A DNA stretch of 64,000 nt from Pantoea alfalfae (GTDB taxonomy: Bacteria; Pseudomonadota; Gammaproteobacteria; Enterobacterales; Enterobacteriaceae), in contig NZ_CP082292.1 of NCBI RefSeq assembly GCF_019880205.1, positions 3,286,001 through 3,350,000 on the forward strand, in the 5' to 3' direction. Positions 1 to 11,280 of the stretch are shown piece after piece. The notes below the pieces were generated by a model. That model saw only the letters and a list, made by a program, of their open reading frames with translations, was not told the DNA's origin and did no database searches. The first letter of the stretch is position 1. Each line of letters opens with the position of its first letter. The position numbers and the translations under genes are program-made.

Positions 1-1330
1 CACGGATATCTTCGATAATGGCATCGATCTTCTCTTTCTCGGTCATGTAGACCAGGTCGGCCAGATCTTTACGCACCATCGGACGGTTAGTCGGCACCAC
101 AATGGTGTCGAGCTTGTAAATAGAGCTGAATTCGAACGCTTCGGTATCGGCAGTACCGGTCATACCGGCCAGCTTCTCGTAAATACGGAAGTAGTTCTGG
201 AAGGTGATAGAGGCCAGCGTCTGGTTCTCGTTCTGAATCTCAACGCCTTCTTTCGCTTCAATCGCCTGATGCAGACCATCGGACCAGCGACGGCCCTGCA
301 TGGTACGGCCGGTGTGCTCATCAACAATCACTACTTCGCCATCTTTCACGATGTAATCAACATCGCGGGTAAAGAGTGCGTGCGCACGCAGCGCCGCAGT
401 GACGTGGTGCATCAGCATGATGTTGGTCGGTGAGTAGAGAGACTCGCCTGCTTCCATGATGCCCTGGCTGACCAGCAGCTCCTCCACTTTCACCAGACCA
501 CGCTCAGACATATGAGCCTGACGCGCTTTCTCATCAACCCAGAAGTCGCCTTCACCCTGATGGGTTTCGGTATCTTCTTTATCCTGGCGTACCAGATGAG
601 GGATGATTTTGTTCACTTTGGTATAAAGCTCAGAACTGTCTTCTGCCGGACCGGAGATAATCAGCGGCGTACGCGCTTCATCGATCAGGATGGAGTCGAC
701 CTCATCCACCAGCGCATAGTGCAGTTTACGCTGCACGCGCTCTTCCGGGCTGAAAGCCATGTTGTCGCGCAGGTAATCAAAGCCATATTCGTTGTTGGTG
801 CCGTAGGTAATATCAGCAGCGTAAGCTTCACGCTTCGCCACCGCTGGCAGACCCGACATGTTGATACCGATGCTTAACCCCAGGAACTCAAACAGTGGAC
901 GGTTGTTTTCCGCATCACGCTGTGCCAGATAGTCGTTGACGGTCACGACGTGAACGCCTTTGCCAGAGAGTGCATTCAGATAGGCTGGCAGCGTTGCGGT
1001 CAGGGTTTTACCTTCACCGGTACGCATCTCAGCGATGCAGCGATCGTTCAGCACCATGCCGCCGATCAGCTGCACGTCGAAGTGACGCATACCGAACACA
1101 CGTTTACTCGCTTCACGCACGGTCGCGAACGCTTCAGGGATCAGGCTTTCCAGCGATTCACCTTTTTTCAGGCGCTCGCGGAACTCGTCGGTTTTCGCTT
1201 TCAGTTCATCGTCAGTGAGCTTCTCAAAATCGGGCTCCATCTTATTGATGACGTCCACCACTTTGCGCATACGGCGCAGCGTACGATCGTTACTGCTACC
1301 AAAAACCTTGGTCAATATTTTGCTTAACAT
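1..1330 (-). CDS. secA: SecA preprotein translocase ATPase (N-terminal part, cut by window edge)
   Basis: SecA is the ATP-driven motor that pushes unfolded preproteins through SecYEG. Only about the first 443 codons are present; the frame is open to the window edge. The translation begins [20 protein letters not shown], as in enterobacterial SecA. The ATP-binding motif GEGKT lies near residue 105 within [16 protein letters not shown], and the Walker B region [14 protein letters not shown] lies near residue 210. The start ATG (1328-1330) has a modest GAG-type ribosome site about 13 bases upstream. The gene lies 74 bases after secM, the arrangement in which SecM translational arrest exposes the secA ribosome site. 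Identity is certain; nothing can be said of the C-terminal half. Confidence 0.98.
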   Translation of the reverse strand, partial: MLSKILTKVFGSSNDRTLRRMRKVVDVINKMEPDFEKLTDDELKAKTDEFRERLKKGESLESLIPEAFATVREASKRVFGMRHFDVQLIGGMVLNDRCIAEMRTGEGKTLTATLPAYLNALSGKGVHVVTVNDYLAQRDAENNRPLFEFLGLSIGINMSGLPAVAKREAYAADITYGTNNEYGFDYLRDNMAFSPEERVQRKLHYALVDEVDSILIDEARTPLIISGPAEDSSELYTKVNKIIPHLVRQDKEDTETHQGEGDFWVDEKARQAHMSERGLVKVEELLVSQGIMEAGESLYSPTNIMLMHHVTAALRAHALFTRDVDYIVKDGEVVIVDEHTGRTMQGRRWSDGLHQAIEAKEGVEIQNENQTLASITFQNYFRIYEKLAGMTGTADTEAFEFSSIYKLDTIVVPTNRPMVRKDLADLVYMTEKEKIDAIIEDIR

Positions 1331-1404
1331 AGTAAATATATTCTCAATTCAGCCGGCGCATTCCGGACTGCGAAATCTAAACAGAGTGAATAAAACCAAA
1401 AATA

Positions 1405-1929
1405 TTAGCAGAACAATCGGGCGGGTCCGGCGCGAATGCCATGCACACTGGCATGCCATTCTACCCATGAGCGGGTAGCGGCCATGAAAAGAGGGGGGGC
1501 AGATATCTGCTGCGGTGCAGTGTGCAGCGCAGAATGTGATGTCAGTAAATTATGCAGTGAGTCGATCAGCGCCAGCTTTTGTGCCGCCAGCGGTAATTGC
1601 TGTTGCTCCGCCTGCACCTGAGGTGCCAGCGTGAAAGAGAGGTGACGGATAACGGTGCGGATGGCGTGCTGATGCCAGTAATCCACGCTGAAGCTCGGTC
1701 GCCGGGATACTTCCTGAAGCCGGATTAAATGATCAAAGCGGGTAGCATTGCCCAGAAAGAGACTGCTGGCCGGCGATTCAGACGAGGCGTTGAGTTCGGA
1801 GCTTTGCGCACAGGCTGGCAGGCCAAAGCTGGCCGCTACCATCCCTAACAGGAGATGGGGCCAGAAGTAGCGTCTACCTAATTGTCGCCAGCGCAGAAGA
1901 ATCCCGATCACAACCTTTCCATCGCGCAT
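1405..1929 (-). CDS. secM: SecM secretion monitor, arrest peptide upstream of secA
   Basis: SecM is a short-lived exported regulator. Its C-terminus stalls the ribosome when export is slow, which raises secA translation. The 174-residue frame has the enterobacterial N-terminus RYFWPHLLLGMVAASFGLPA as a long signal peptide, and the conserved block VDYWHQHAIRTVIRHLSF. The arrest core GIRAGP is intact at residues 164-169 (bases 1423-1440), followed by ARLFC. Relative to the E. coli motif FxxxxWIxxxxGIRAGP, the Trp is kept (W158), but the Phe position is Arg and the Ile position is His. The start is uncertain: E. coli uses a GTG, and a GTG at 1911 would give 168 residues beginning IGILLRWRQ. The ATG at 1929 has only a weak ribosome site. 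Confidence 0.93.
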   Translation of the reverse strand: MRDGKVVIGILLRWRQLGRRYFWPHLLLGMVAASFGLPACAQSSELNASSESPASSLFLGNATRFDHLIRLQEVSRRPSFSVDYWHQHAIRTVIRHLSFTLAPQVQAEQQQLPLAAQKLALIDSLHNLLTSHSALHTAPQQISAPPLFMAATRSWVEWHASVHGIRAGPARLFC

Positions 1930-2212
1930 GCTCTGTTGCGCTCTTGTTTTCTGGTATCCGCCGCGAGCCGCAACGGATTTCGGCCTGTAAAAGCGCCACA
2001 GATAGTAACATTAATGTGGGGCATCCACACCTGGGATTAAAGAGGCGGCGAGAGAAAACGCGTGTGATTGTTCAGCAATTCAGCAGAACAGACAACGCTT
2101 TGCGGGCGAGGTCGCCGTTATCAGGTGTGTTATGGAAGGCAATAAAAAAACGGCTGGTGCCGCTGACCGGAGAGGGTGTCAGCATAACCAGCCGTTTCAC
2201 GTTCTGGGGTAG
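1930..2212. other. lpxC-secM intergenic region
   Basis: This 283-base gap holds the lpxC terminator at its lpxC-proximal end and presumably the secM-secA promoter. A possible minus-strand -10 element, TACTAT, lies near 2005, without a convincing -35. No coding sequence is supported on either strand. Confidence 0.5.
2141..2197 (-). terminator. Rho-independent terminator after lpxC
   Basis: On the minus strand the arm ACGGCTGGT (2187-2195) pairs perfectly with ACCAGCCGT (2150-2158). An inner six-base helix (2162-2167 with 2178-2183) nests inside, and a run of T follows at 2149-2143. It lies about 15 bases beyond the lpxC stop and should separate lpxC from secM-secA transcription, at least partly. 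Confidence 0.85.
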
Positions 2213-3130
2213 TTAAGCCAGAACCAGATTCGGTGCTTTGAATGCCAGCGGCAGTTCGGCTTCGTCTTCGAAGGTTGCCCATTCCCAGGCTTCCTGCTTA
2301 GCCAGAACTGCTTGCAGCAGCTTGTTGTTCAGCGCGTGGCCCGATTTGAACGCAGTGAATGCGCCAATGATGTTGTGACCACACATAAACAAGTCGCCAA
2401 TCGCGTCCAGCATTTTGTGACGGACAAACTCGTCTTCAAAACGCAGACCTTCTTCATTCAGTACGCGGAAATCATCCAGACCTATCGCACAATCTAAGCT
2501 ACCGCCCAGGCACAGGCCTTTAGACTGCAGATATTCGATTTCACGCATAAAGCCAAATGTACGCGCCCGGCTGATTTGACGAACAAAGGCGTCAGCAGAG
2601 AAGTTCATCGCATAGCGCTGTGAGCTGGAATCGATAGCCGGGTGCTTGAAGTCGATGGTGAAATCGAGTGAGAAACCGTTGTACGGTTTGATCTCAGCCC
2701 ATTTGTCACCCTCTTCCACACGCACGGTCTGCTTAACACGCACAAATTTCTTCGCGCTGTTGAGCTGCTCGATGCCCGCATCCATCAGCAGATAGATAAA
2801 CGGTGCTGCGCTGCCATCCATGATCGGGATTTCTGGCGCATCGACTTCAACAATAATGTTGTCAATACCGAGACCCGCCAGGGCGGCATTAAGGTGTTCA
2901 ACCGTTGAAATACGCACGCCTTCATCGTTCACCAGGCAGGTACTCAGCATGGTGTCGCGCACGTATTTTGCATCAGCCGGAAAATCTACCGGTGGATTCA
3001 AGTCGGTGCGACGATAGATGACCCCGGTATTAGCCGACGCAGGGCGTAATGTCAGTGTGACTTTTTTGCCGGTATGTAAACCGACACCAGTCGCCTGAAC
3101 AATACGTTTTAATGTCCTTTGTTTGATCAT
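2213..3130 (-). CDS. lpxC: LpxC, UDP-3-O-acyl-N-acetylglucosamine deacetylase
   Basis: This zinc enzyme catalyses the committed step of lipid A synthesis. The start at 3130 gives 305 residues, the same as E. coli, beginning [20 protein letters not shown]. An in-frame ATG seven codons upstream has no family support. The zinc ligand motif [12 protein letters not shown] lies near residue 79, and the HKMLDAIGD motif near residue 238 supplies the remaining His and Asp ligands. The C-terminus [11 protein letters not shown] resembles the E. coli tail recognised by FtsH, so regulated degradation probably holds here too (inference). It follows ftsZ by 101 bases, which may hold its own promoter, and it ends at a strong terminator. 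Confidence 0.98.
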   Translation of the reverse strand: MIKQRTLKRIVQATGVGLHTGKKVTLTLRPASANTGVIYRRTDLNPPVDFPADAKYVRDTMLSTCLVNDEGVRISTVEHLNAALAGLGIDNIIVEVDAPEIPIMDGSAAPFIYLLMDAGIEQLNSAKKFVRVKQTVRVEEGDKWAEIKPYNGFSLDFTIDFKHPAIDSSSQRYAMNFSADAFVRQISRARTFGFMREIEYLQSKGLCLGGSLDCAIGLDDFRVLNEEGLRFEDEFVRHKMLDAIGDLFMCGHNIIGAFTAFKSGHALNNKLLQAVLAKQEAWEWATFEDEAELPLAFKAPNLVLA

Positions 3131-3231
3131 CGCATTATCTCGCAGTATCACCTTTCCGACCGCCAGTATACTTTACCAGCGGACAGACACTTTAGCACAA
3201 AGAGCGGAGAATCCCAATTATAGGGTTAATC

Positions 3232-4386
3232 CTAGTCGGCCTGCTTACGTAAAAAGGCCGGAATATCAAGATAGTCTGGCTCTTTATTCGACTGCGCAGC
3301 CTGGTCGTTAACGACTTTGGCAGCAGGCTTCTGCTCCTGCGGCAGCGGTGACATACCGTGCTGCTGATAGCGATGATCCATCACAGGCTGACTGGCTGGC
3401 TTGTTCGTCACCAGGGTGATTTCCGGACGCTTGTCCATACCGATACCGGTTGCCACCACGGTAACGCGCAGTTCATCGTTCATTTCCGGATCCAGCGACG
3501 TACCGATTACCACGGTCGCGTTGTCAGAAGCGAAGGCGCGGATAGTGTTACCCACGGTTTCGAACTCATCCAGACGCAGGTCGAAGCCCGCAGTAATGTT
3601 GACCAGCACGCCACGGGCACCTGACAGGTCGATATCTTCCAGCAGCGGGCTGGAGATCGCCATTTCAGCCGCTTCTTCCGCACGATCTTCACCGCACGCC
3701 ACGCCTGAACCCATCATTGCATAGCCCATTTCGGACATCACTGTACGCACGTCAGCAAAGTCGACGTTCATCAGGCCCGGACGGGTGATCAGTTCGGCGA
3801 TACCCTGTACTGCGCCTTTCAGCACGTCATTGGCCGCGCCAAACGCATCCAGCAGGGAAATGCCACGACCCAGCACTTTCAGCAGCTTGTCGTTTGGAAT
3901 GGTGATCAGTGAATCGACATGCTTGGAGAGTTCAGCGATCCCCTGCTCGGCAAACGCCATGCGTTTCTTGCCTTCGAAGTTGAATGGCTTGGTGACAACC
4001 GCCACCGTCAGGATACCGAGATCCTTGGCCACTTCAGCGACCACAGGCGCTGCACCGGTACCGGTACCGCCGCCCATGCCTGCTGCGATGAAGACCATGT
4101 CTGCCCCTTCCAGCGCAGCCCGCAGTGCTTCGCGATCTTCTTCTGCAGAGTTACGGCCCACTTCCGGGTTCGCACCCGCACCCAGACCTTTGGTAATGTT
4201 ATTACCGATCTGGATGGTCTGGCCGACAGCTGTTTTACGCAGCGCTTGCGCGTCGGTATTCACAGCAAAGAATTCCACACCTTCGATACGTTCGCGTACC
4301 ATGTGCTCTACGGCGTTACCGCCGCCGCCACCGACGCCGATGACTTTAATCACCGCGTCGTTGGTTAATTCCATAGGTTCAAACAT
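3232..4386 (-). CDS. ftsZ: FtsZ cell division GTPase
   Basis: FtsZ is the tubulin-like GTPase that polymerises into the Z ring at midcell. It has 384 residues, close to E. coli's 383. It starts [20 protein letters not shown], and the tubulin signature GGGTGTG is at about residues 106-112. The T7 synergy loop [11 protein letters not shown] is near residue 207. A variable linker precedes the conserved C-terminal peptide [15 protein letters not shown], which binds FtsA and ZipA. The 71-base gap after ftsA and the upstream ftsQA genes are where ftsZ promoters lie in E. coli. Nothing unusual is visible. Confidence 0.99.
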   Translation of the reverse strand: MFEPMELTNDAVIKVIGVGGGGGNAVEHMVRERIEGVEFFAVNTDAQALRKTAVGQTIQIGNNITKGLGAGANPEVGRNSAEEDREALRAALEGADMVFIAAGMGGGTGTGAAPVVAEVAKDLGILTVAVVTKPFNFEGKKRMAFAEQGIAELSKHVDSLITIPNDKLLKVLGRGISLLDAFGAANDVLKGAVQGIAELITRPGLMNVDFADVRTVMSEMGYAMMGSGVACGEDRAEEAAEMAISSPLLEDIDLSGARGVLVNITAGFDLRLDEFETVGNTIRAFASDNATVVIGTSLDPEMNDELRVTVVATGIGMDKRPEITLVTNKPASQPVMDHRYQQHGMSPLPQEQKPAAKVVNDQAAQSNKEPDYLDIPAFLRKQAD

Positions 4387-4457
4387 GATTTCTCTCCGTT
4401 ATGTGCCTGTCGCCTGGAGATCACTAAAGAAAACAGCATGATCCCCTTTCACAAAAA

Positions 4458-5714
4458 TTAAAACTCTTTTTTTAACCAACTGTTAATACGCTTGAACCAG
4501 TTACCTACTGAAACCCGTTTTTCGGTCTCTGCATCACCGTTCATGTGCGACTCTTTGCCGTAATGCAACAGTCCCACGGCGGTGGAGTAGTACGATTCCT
4601 GCGCATAGTCAGTCAGGCCGGTAATATTCAGCGGCTGTCCGATACGCACCTGCGTATGGAATACGCGTTGCGCACAGGCCGCCAGTCCTTCGATTTGCGC
4701 TGCACCACCGGTCAGGACAATGCCTGCGGCCAGATGATGTTTCACGCCCTGCTGACGCAGTTGTTCCTGTAACTGCAGAATCTCGTCATTGACCAGATTC
4801 AAAAGTTCGGTATAACGCGGCTCAATCACTTCCGCCAGCGTCTGACGTTGCAGGCTGCGCGGTGGACGTCCGCCTACGCTCGGCACTTCAACGTTCTCAT
4901 CTTTGCCGACAATCGAGCCCAGCGCGCAACCATGGCGCACTTTAATCGCCTCAGCATCCGTTGGTGGTGTACCAAACGCATACGCGATATCGCTGGTGAC
5001 AACGTTGCCTGCATACGGAATCACCTTAGTGTGCCGTAAAGCGCCGCCGGTATATACGGCTATGTCCATTGTACCGCCACCAATATCGACAACACAGACG
5101 CCCAGCTCACGTTCGTCTTCAGTCAGAACCGCAAAACTGGAGGCGAGGCCGGCAAAAATCAGCTGATCCACTTTCAGTCCGCAACGCTCAACGGCTTTAA
5201 CGATGTTCTTCGCCATATCGTTGTGGCAGGTGATCAGGTGCACTTTTGCCTGCATGCGCACGCCGGACAGTCCGACCGGATTCTTAATCCCTTCCTGATA
5301 ATCAATTGCGTATTCCTGAGGAATCACGTGCAGGATGCGGTGCTCGTCACGTACTCTTACCGATTTGGCGGTATGTACAACGTTCTCTACATCATCCTGA
5401 GTCACTTCCTCTTCCGAAATCGGAACCATCCCGATTTCGTTCTGACAACTGATATGTTTGCCCGATAAAGCAAGGTAGACGGAGGAGATCTGGCAATCTG
5501 CCATCAGCTCAGCCTGATCGATGGCGCGCTGAACGCATTTCACCACCGACTCAAGGTCGTTTACGCCACCTTTATCCATACCGCGGGAAGGGCAACTGCC
5601 CACCCCAATAATGTTGACCATACCATCGGGCAGAACTTCCCCAACCAGGGCGGCAACCTTTGCAGTGCCGATTTCGAGTCCAACTACCAGTTTTCTGTCC
5701 GTTGCCTTGATCAT
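4458..5714 (-). CDS. ftsA: FtsA, actin-like divisome protein
   Basis: FtsA is an actin-family ATPase that tethers FtsZ filaments to the membrane and helps activate septal wall synthesis. It has 418 residues. The phosphate-binding loop [17 protein letters not shown] is at the N-terminus, and the second actin signature [17 protein letters not shown] is near residue 210. The C-terminus [16 protein letters not shown] is the amphipathic membrane-targeting helix. Its ATG overlaps the ftsQ stop by four bases (ATGA), so the two are translationally coupled. Confidence 0.99.
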   Translation of the reverse strand: MIKATDRKLVVGLEIGTAKVAALVGEVLPDGMVNIIGVGSCPSRGMDKGGVNDLESVVKCVQRAIDQAELMADCQISSVYLALSGKHISCQNEIGMVPISEEEVTQDDVENVVHTAKSVRVRDEHRILHVIPQEYAIDYQEGIKNPVGLSGVRMQAKVHLITCHNDMAKNIVKAVERCGLKVDQLIFAGLASSFAVLTEDERELGVCVVDIGGGTMDIAVYTGGALRHTKVIPYAGNVVTSDIAYAFGTPPTDAEAIKVRHGCALGSIVGKDENVEVPSVGGRPPRSLQRQTLAEVIEPRYTELLNLVNDEILQLQEQLRQQGVKHHLAAGIVLTGGAAQIEGLAACAQRVFHTQVRIGQPLNITGLTDYAQESYYSTAVGLLHYGKESHMNGDAETEKRVSVGNWFKRINSWLKKEF

Positions 5715-6550
5715 TGTTGTTTAGCCTGTGCCTGGTTCTGTTGCTGATTACTGTCCTGTGGCTCCATCACGACCGGTGTCCAGCCAACAGAAGCGCCAGA
5801 GTCGTATCGCAAATCCACGTAGCTGATACGTTTGCTCTCGTTCTGACCTTGCTGTTGCAGCACCGGGTAGAGCTCAATAAAGCGATTCAGTCGTTTCATA
5901 GTGTCGCTGCGCCCCAGTTCGATGCGTACATCATCACTGGTAACCAGCTGCCATGAACGACGGGCCGTCATCGACGCCACCTTCAGAGTAAACTTCCGGG
6001 CTTTCAGCACATCATCCATGCTGTGATAGCCCGCCAGGACCTCTTTCTCACTCCCTTCAGGCCCATACAACATCGGCATTGTCTCTTTGCCGGCATGACT
6101 GGCGGGTACGCTGAAGGAGACACCTTCAGCATCCACCATATGCAAATCGTTCCAGCGCGCCACTGGCGTATACTCCACCAGATGGATTTTCAGTTCGTCT
6201 GGCCACTGCTTACGTACGCTGACCTGCTTAATCCACGGCAGTCGCTCAATCTGCTGCTGCAGGATATCCACATCCTGAGACATAAACGTGCCAGGCGGAC
6301 CCAGCGATAGAATCGCCTGACGGATATCGTCGTGAGTCGTGTAGTGCGTCTGTCCTGTTACCACCAGCTTTGAAAGCGGCAGCCGGGACGCATCGTTCAT
6401 CCACTTCAACACTACCAGCCCGCCAGCAACCATAATCCCGATAACGATCAGCAGAAAAACAATGCCGAACAGTCGGGCTCCGTTACTGCGCCCGGTGCGA
6501 ATACGCTCCTGCGGTTCACGGTTTCGAACTCTCATCGCCGCCTGTGACAT
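5711..6550 (-). CDS. ftsQ: FtsQ divisome membrane protein
   Basis: FtsQ is a bitopic inner-membrane protein that links early and late division proteins through FtsB and FtsL. The start [13 protein letters not shown] at 6550 matches the E. coli N-terminus MSQAALNTRNSEE and gives 279 residues. A ten-codon upstream extension would run into ddlB and is not supported. One membrane segment (about residues 27-48) precedes the POTRA domain, beginning [20 protein letters not shown]. The Gln-rich tail is shared with E. coli. It starts one base before the end of ddlB on the transcript, in the same tight unit as ftsA. Confidence 0.98.
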   Translation of the reverse strand: MSQAAMRVRNREPQERIRTGRSNGARLFGIVFLLIVIGIMVAGGLVVLKWMNDASRLPLSKLVVTGQTHYTTHDDIRQAILSLGPPGTFMSQDVDILQQQIERLPWIKQVSVRKQWPDELKIHLVEYTPVARWNDLHMVDAEGVSFSVPASHAGKETMPMLYGPEGSEKEVLAGYHSMDDVLKARKFTLKVASMTARRSWQLVTSDDVRIELGRSDTMKRLNRFIELYPVLQQQGQNESKRISYVDLRYDSGASVGWTPVVMEPQDSNQQQNQAQAKQQ

Positions 6551-6551
6551 A

Positions 6552-7472
6552 TCAGTCGGCCAGCTCCAGAATATGGGCAACCAGCTGCGGGAAACTCATG
6601 CCCGCCTGTTTCGCTGCCATAGGAACCAGACTGTGACTGGTCATGCCCGGCGAGGTATTGGCTTCCAGTAGCTGGAAATTCCCTGCCCCATCCGTCATCA
6701 CATCAACCCGTCCCCAGCCACGACAGCCCAGTGCACGCCAGGCCGCCAGCACCAGCTGCTGTAATTCAGCTTCACGTTCAGCGCTTAACCCGGCCGGACA
6801 GACGTACTGAGTATCGTCAGAAATGTATTTAGCTTCATAGTCATAGAACTCACTGGCGCTCTTTATTTCAATTGAGGGCAGAATATGATCGCCCACAATC
6901 GCGACGGTATACTCCGCGCCGCTGAGAAACGCCTCGACCAGTACGTCATTGTCGTACTTAAACGCCATTTCCAGTGCGGCAGACAGCGCGCTCAGCTCGT
7001 TAACCCGGCTGATACCCACGCTGGAGCCTTCACAGGCTGGCTTAACAAACAGTGGCAGACCCAGCGCTGTAATCGCCGCGTTGCTCTCGGCATCCAGCCC
7101 GGCATCGAACTGCTGCCGCGTCAGCCAGACAAATTTTCCTGACGGTAATCCGCGACCCTGCCACAGCAGTTTGGTGCGCAGCTTATCCATGGTCACAGCC
7201 GATGCCATTACGCCGCTGCCGGTGTAAGGCAGTTGCAGAAACTCCAGTACGGCCTGCATTGTGCCATCTTCTCCGCCCCGGCCATGCAGCGCGATAAAGG
7301 CTTTGGTAAAGCCCTGCTCTTTCAGCGTCAGCACCGACACATCGCGGGTATCAATGCCATGCGCATCGATGCCCATTTCACGCAGTCCGGCGACGACGGC
7401 CTGACCCGAGTTCAGCGAAACCTCACGCTCTGCTGAGGTGCCGCCCATTAATACGGCAACTTTATCCGCCAT
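6552..7472 (-). CDS. ddlB: DdlB, D-alanine--D-alanine ligase
   Basis: DdlB makes the D-Ala-D-Ala dipeptide that MurF adds to the peptidoglycan precursor. It is a 306-residue ATP-grasp enzyme. The start [20 protein letters not shown] at 7472 has a strong GGAGG site about eight bases upstream; the longer frame inside murC is not used. Visible family motifs include [14 protein letters not shown] near residue 144, the metal-ligand region [19 protein letters not shown] and the ending [16 protein letters not shown]. It overlaps the end of murC by 11 bases. Confidence 0.98.
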   Translation of the reverse strand: MADKVAVLMGGTSAEREVSLNSGQAVVAGLREMGIDAHGIDTRDVSVLTLKEQGFTKAFIALHGRGGEDGTMQAVLEFLQLPYTGSGVMASAVTMDKLRTKLLWQGRGLPSGKFVWLTRQQFDAGLDAESNAAITALGLPLFVKPACEGSSVGISRVNELSALSAALEMAFKYDNDVLVEAFLSGAEYTVAIVGDHILPSIEIKSASEFYDYEAKYISDDTQYVCPAGLSAEREAELQQLVLAAWRALGCRGWGRVDVMTDGAGNFQLLEANTSPGMTSHSLVPMAAKQAGMSFPQLVAHILELAD

Positions 7473-8940
7473 GACGATCCTCCGCTTTGCGTTCCGGCTG
7501 AAGCTTAGTCTCCGCCAGCTTGCGGGCAACCTTGCCGACGTTACCGGCGCCCTGTACCAGAATCAGGTCATTGCCTGACAGCAGCGGTGCCAGCATCTCC
7601 GGCAGCGCGTCATGTTCCGGCACCAGAATCGGATCAACCTTGCCCCGGTTACGAATGGCACGGCACAGCGAACGGCTGTCGGCACCCGGAATCGCGGTTT
7701 CACCGGCGGAGTACACATCCAGCATCAGCAACACATCGACATGCGACAGCACGTTGGCGAAATCATCAAACAGATCGCGGGTGCGGCTGTAACGGTGCGG
7801 CTGAAACACCATCACCAGTTTTTTATCCGGCCAGCCTGCGCGCGCGGCTTTAATCGTCGCGTCCACTTCGGTGGGATGATGACCGTAATCATCTACCAGC
7901 ATCGCGCTGCCCGGCTGTCCATTGACCGGCTCTGTCGGGAATTCACCCAGCAGATCAAAGCGACGCCCCGTACCCTGGAAACTCTCCAGCGCAGCCAGTA
8001 TGGCAGTGTCTTCAATGCCCTCTTCAGTGGCGACGGCGACCGCTGCCGCCGCGTTCAGGGCGTTATGGCGACCCGGCGCGTTCAGCGTAATCTGCAGTGG
8101 CGCCTTGTCCTGACGGATCAGGGTGAAATGCCCCTGCGCGCCACTCTGCTCATAATTTTCAATGCGCAGATCAGCATCGTCACTGAAACCGTACGTGGTG
8201 ATATGACGTCCCACACGCGGTATCAGATCACGGATGACCGCATCGTCCACACACATCACCGCACGACCGTAAAACGGCAGGTTATGCAGGAAGTTAATAA
8301 ACGTCTGCTTCAGGTTCTCAAAATCGCCCTGATAGGTGTCCATATGGTCAGCTTCGATGTTGGTCACAATCGCCACCATCGGCTGCAGATGGAGGAACGA
8401 CGCATCGCTCTCATCTGCTTCGGCAATCAGATAGCGGCTGTGACCCAGACGCGCATGAGTACCCGCTGCTTTAACCAGACCGCCGTTAACGAAGGTTGGA
8501 TCAAGACCCGCTTCCGCATAAATACTCGACACCATCGCCGTGGTGGTCGTTTTGCCATGCGTACCCGCAACGGCGATGCCGTGACGGAAACGCATCAGTT
8601 CAGCCAGCATCTCCGCGCGACGGATCACCGGGATACGCTGCTCACGTGCTGCCACCAGTTCCGGGTTATCCTGCGATACGGCGCTGGAGACGACTACGAC
8701 GCTGGCATCGGTCACATTTTCGGGGCGATGGTTAAAATAAATGGTGGCCCCCAGCGCAATCAGGTTCTGTGTCACCGGGTTAGGGGCCAGATCTGAACCG
8801 CTGATATGGTAGCCTTCATTTGCTAACACTTCGGCAATACCGCCCATGCCAGCACCACCGATGCCGACAAAGTGGATGTGCCGGACGCGACGCATCTCAG
8901 GCACGATAGAACGCAGTTTTGCCAATTGTTGTGTATTCAT
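7462..8940 (-). CDS. murC: MurC, UDP-N-acetylmuramate--L-alanine ligase
   Basis: MurC adds the first residue, L-Ala, to UDP-MurNAc. It has 492 residues. The N-terminal Rossmann domain carries [17 protein letters not shown] near residue 24, and the Mur ligase P-loop [13 protein letters not shown] is near residue 124. EADESDASF and the [10 protein letters not shown] metal-binding stretch follow. It lies 70 bases downstream of murG and overlaps ddlB by 11 bases. The length and motifs are typical of the family. Confidence 0.99.
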   Translation of the reverse strand: MNTQQLAKLRSIVPEMRRVRHIHFVGIGGAGMGGIAEVLANEGYHISGSDLAPNPVTQNLIALGATIYFNHRPENVTDASVVVVSSAVSQDNPELVAAREQRIPVIRRAEMLAELMRFRHGIAVAGTHGKTTTTAMVSSIYAEAGLDPTFVNGGLVKAAGTHARLGHSRYLIAEADESDASFLHLQPMVAIVTNIEADHMDTYQGDFENLKQTFINFLHNLPFYGRAVMCVDDAVIRDLIPRVGRHITTYGFSDDADLRIENYEQSGAQGHFTLIRQDKAPLQITLNAPGRHNALNAAAAVAVATEEGIEDTAILAALESFQGTGRRFDLLGEFPTEPVNGQPGSAMLVDDYGHHPTEVDATIKAARAGWPDKKLVMVFQPHRYSRTRDLFDDFANVLSHVDVLLMLDVYSAGETAIPGADSRSLCRAIRNRGKVDPILVPEHDALPEMLAPLLSGNDLILVQGAGNVGKVARKLAETKLQPERKAEDRHGG

Positions 8941-9010
8941 CGCTCTCAGTTACCTGCTATTTCAGTTTGTACCCACTCGGGGTACAGGTCAGACACGCTG
9001 ACCGGAATGA

Positions 9011-10069
9011 TTACTTTGCGGCGCGAGCCACTTCCTGAGCGACTCGTTCAGTCGCATCGGGAATCGCCACCTGACGGGCCTGCTCAGCCATCGTCAGCAG
9101 TGTTACGCGATCCCAGTGGCGTAGCAGATCCGCTACAGCCTCCGCAGTAAACTGCGGCTGCTCAAAAATTCTGGCGGCGCCCGCTTTCTCCAGCGGCAGC
9201 GCGTTCCAGTACTGCTGGCGATCTTTGTGCTGAAACGGCACGAAAATCGCCGGTAATCCGGCGGCAGCGACTTCGCTCACGGTTAATGCGCCGGAGCGAC
9301 ATACCACCACATCAGCCCAGGCGTAGGCGGCAGCCATGTCATCTATAAACTCAGTGACCTTATGCTGCGTCTGTCCGACCTGCTGATACGCTTTCTCTGT
9401 TTCGGGCTGTGCCCCTTTACCCGTCTGATGCCACAGGGTGATCTCATCACCCACCAGCGCCGCAACCTGCGGTAGCGTCTGGTTCAGAATCCGCGCACCC
9501 TGACTGCCGCCAATCACCAGTACCCGAATCGGGCCATGACGATCCGCCAGACGTTGCGCGGGCAAAGGCAGAGCCAGAACATCAGTACGAACCGGATTTC
9601 CCACCACATCGGCGGCGGGAAACGCGCCCGGAAACGCCTGCAAAACTTTGGTGGCGATTTTCGCCAGCCATTTGTTGGTCAGCCCGGCGATCCCATTCTG
9701 CTCATGCAGCACCACAGGAATACCACAGCTCCACGCCGCTAAGCCGCCAGGACCAGAAACGTAGCCGCCCATGCCCAGCACCACATCCGGCTGCCAGGCT
9801 TTCATGATGCGACGCGCCTGACGCCATGCATTGAAGATGCGCAGCGGTGCCAGCAGCAGCGCTTTCATGCCTTTCCCGCGTAACCCGCTGATGCGGATGA
9901 AGTCGATGTCAATGCCATGTTTTGGCACCAGATCGGCTTCCATACGGTCGGCGGTGCCTAACCAGCGAACCTGCCAGCCCTGTTCCATCAGATGATGGGC
10001 GACAGCCAGACCGGGAAAGACATGTCCACCGGTTCCGCCTGCCATCACCATCAATCGCTTACCGCTCAT
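9011..10069 (-). CDS. murG: MurG, lipid II-forming N-acetylglucosaminyltransferase
   Basis: MurG is a peripheral inner-membrane GT-B glycosyltransferase that adds GlcNAc to lipid I to give lipid II. It has 352 residues. The glycine-rich loop [17 protein letters not shown] at the N-terminus and the second G-loop [16 protein letters not shown] near residue 188 are both present. The UDP-GlcNAc-binding stretch [20 protein letters not shown] is near residue 258. Its start overlaps the ftsW stop by four bases. Confidence 0.99.
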   Translation of the reverse strand: MSGKRLMVMAGGTGGHVFPGLAVAHHLMEQGWQVRWLGTADRMEADLVPKHGIDIDFIRISGLRGKGMKALLLAPLRIFNAWRQARRIMKAWQPDVVLGMGGYVSGPGGLAAWSCGIPVVLHEQNGIAGLTNKWLAKIATKVLQAFPGAFPAADVVGNPVRTDVLALPLPAQRLADRHGPIRVLVIGGSQGARILNQTLPQVAALVGDEITLWHQTGKGAQPETEKAYQQVGQTQHKVTEFIDDMAAAYAWADVVVCRSGALTVSEVAAAGLPAIFVPFQHKDRQQYWNALPLEKAGAARIFEQPQFTAEAVADLLRHWDRVTLLTMAEQARQVAIPDATERVAQEVARAAK

Positions 10070-11280
10070 CGACCACCTCGGGTAAACGCCTGCGCTTTCG
10101 CCAGGCGCGTTTCATAATCTATGCGTAATAAAAAGACGATGGCGGTCGACATAATGATCAGACTCGAACCACCGTAACTGATCAGCGGTAAGGTCAGGCC
10201 TTTGGTCGGTAACATACCGGCTGCAGCCCCGACGTTAACCAGCGCCTGGAAGCTGAACCAGACACCGATTGAACAGGCTAAAAACCCGGAAAAACGCTGA
10301 TCCAGTTCCAGAGCACGACGGCCAATCGACATCGCACGAAAAGCGACGAAGAATACCATTAAAAGTGCCATTACCACACCGACATAGCCGAGTTCTTCCC
10401 CGATGATGGCGAAAATAAAGTCGGTATGCGCTTCCGGCAGATATTCCAGCTTTTGCACCGAGTTACCGAGCCCCTGCCCCCAGAATTCCCCGCGACCAAA
10501 TGCCATCAGAGACTGCGTCAGCTGGTAGCCGCTACCAAACGGATCTTCCCACGGGTTCCAGAACGAGGTCACACGACGCATACGATAAGGTTCGGCAATA
10601 ATCAGCAGAATTACCGCAAAAATACCGGAGCCGATAATCGCCATGAACTGCCACAGTTTGGCACCGGCCAGGAACAGCATCGCCAGCGTAGTGACAAACA
10701 GCACCACCACCGTACCCAGGTCCGGCTGCGCCAGCAGTAACACAGCCAGCACGACCATCACGCCCATCGGCTTACAGAAGCCCCAGAAGTTGTTTCGCAC
10801 CTCTTCCACTTTGCGCACCAGGTAGCTGGCGAGATAGCAGAACAGGGAGAGCTTCGACAGCTCCGCAGGCTGGATACGCAGCGGCCCGAGCGCGATCCAG
10901 CGCGAGGCACCGTTAACCGAGCTGCCGACGACCAGAACAATCAGCAGCATCGCCACCGTGACCATTAGCATCACGTTGCTGTAGCGCTGCCAGAAATCCA
11001 TCGGCACCCGCAGCGTGACCAGCGCCATACCTAAAGCCAGCACGATGTAAAACGCATCACGTTTGGCGAAGTAGAAAAGATCGTCATTCAGACGCTGACC
11101 TACCGGCATTGACGCCGACGTCACCATCACAAAACCAATTACCGCCAGGCCCAGCGTCAGCCATAACAGTGTGCGGTCATAAAGCACCAGCGATGAGTCA
11201 TCACTTTCGCGAGCGCCCATCACCCAGTCTTTCAGGCGTCCTGAGAAGTAACCCGCCAGTCCGGCGCCAGGAATACGCAT
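10066..11280 (-). CDS. ftsW: FtsW, SEDS-family septal peptidoglycan polymerase
   Basis: FtsW is a polytopic SEDS protein that polymerises septal glycan with its partner FtsI. It has 404 residues, about ten shorter than E. coli, with the difference confined to the cytoplasmic N-terminus. About ten membrane segments are visible. Conserved stretches include [22 protein letters not shown] (SEDS motif), [13 protein letters not shown] and [17 protein letters not shown]. It sits next to murG and murD with overlaps, as expected for the dcw unit. Confidence 0.98.
   Translation of the reverse strand: MRIPGAGLAGYFSGRLKDWVMGARESDDSSLVLYDRTLLWLTLGLAVIGFVMVTSASMPVGQRLNDDLFYFAKRDAFYIVLALGMALVTLRVPMDFWQRYSNVMLMVTVAMLLIVLVVGSSVNGASRWIALGPLRIQPAELSKLSLFCYLASYLVRKVEEVRNNFWGFCKPMGVMVVLAVLLLAQPDLGTVVVLFVTTLAMLFLAGAKLWQFMAIIGSGIFAVILLIIAEPYRMRRVTSFWNPWEDPFGSGYQLTQSLMAFGRGEFWGQGLGNSVQKLEYLPEAHTDFIFAIIGEELGYVGVVMALLMVFFVAFRAMSIGRRALELDQRFSGFLACSIGVWFSFQALVNVGAAAGMLPTKGLTLPLISYGGSSLIIMSTAIVFLLRIDYETRLAKAQAFTRGGR

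Noticed and set aside
1944-2216. 90-codon plus-strand frame in the lpxC-secM gap
   Set aside because: It runs through the lpxC terminator on the antisense strand and has no supporting features.
7612-8796. 394-codon plus-strand open frame opposite murC
   Set aside because: It is antisense to an intact, highly conserved murC, its translation is rich in Arg/His/Gln with no recognisable domain, and no ribosome site precedes it. Long mirror frames are expected from the codon bias of GC-rich genes.
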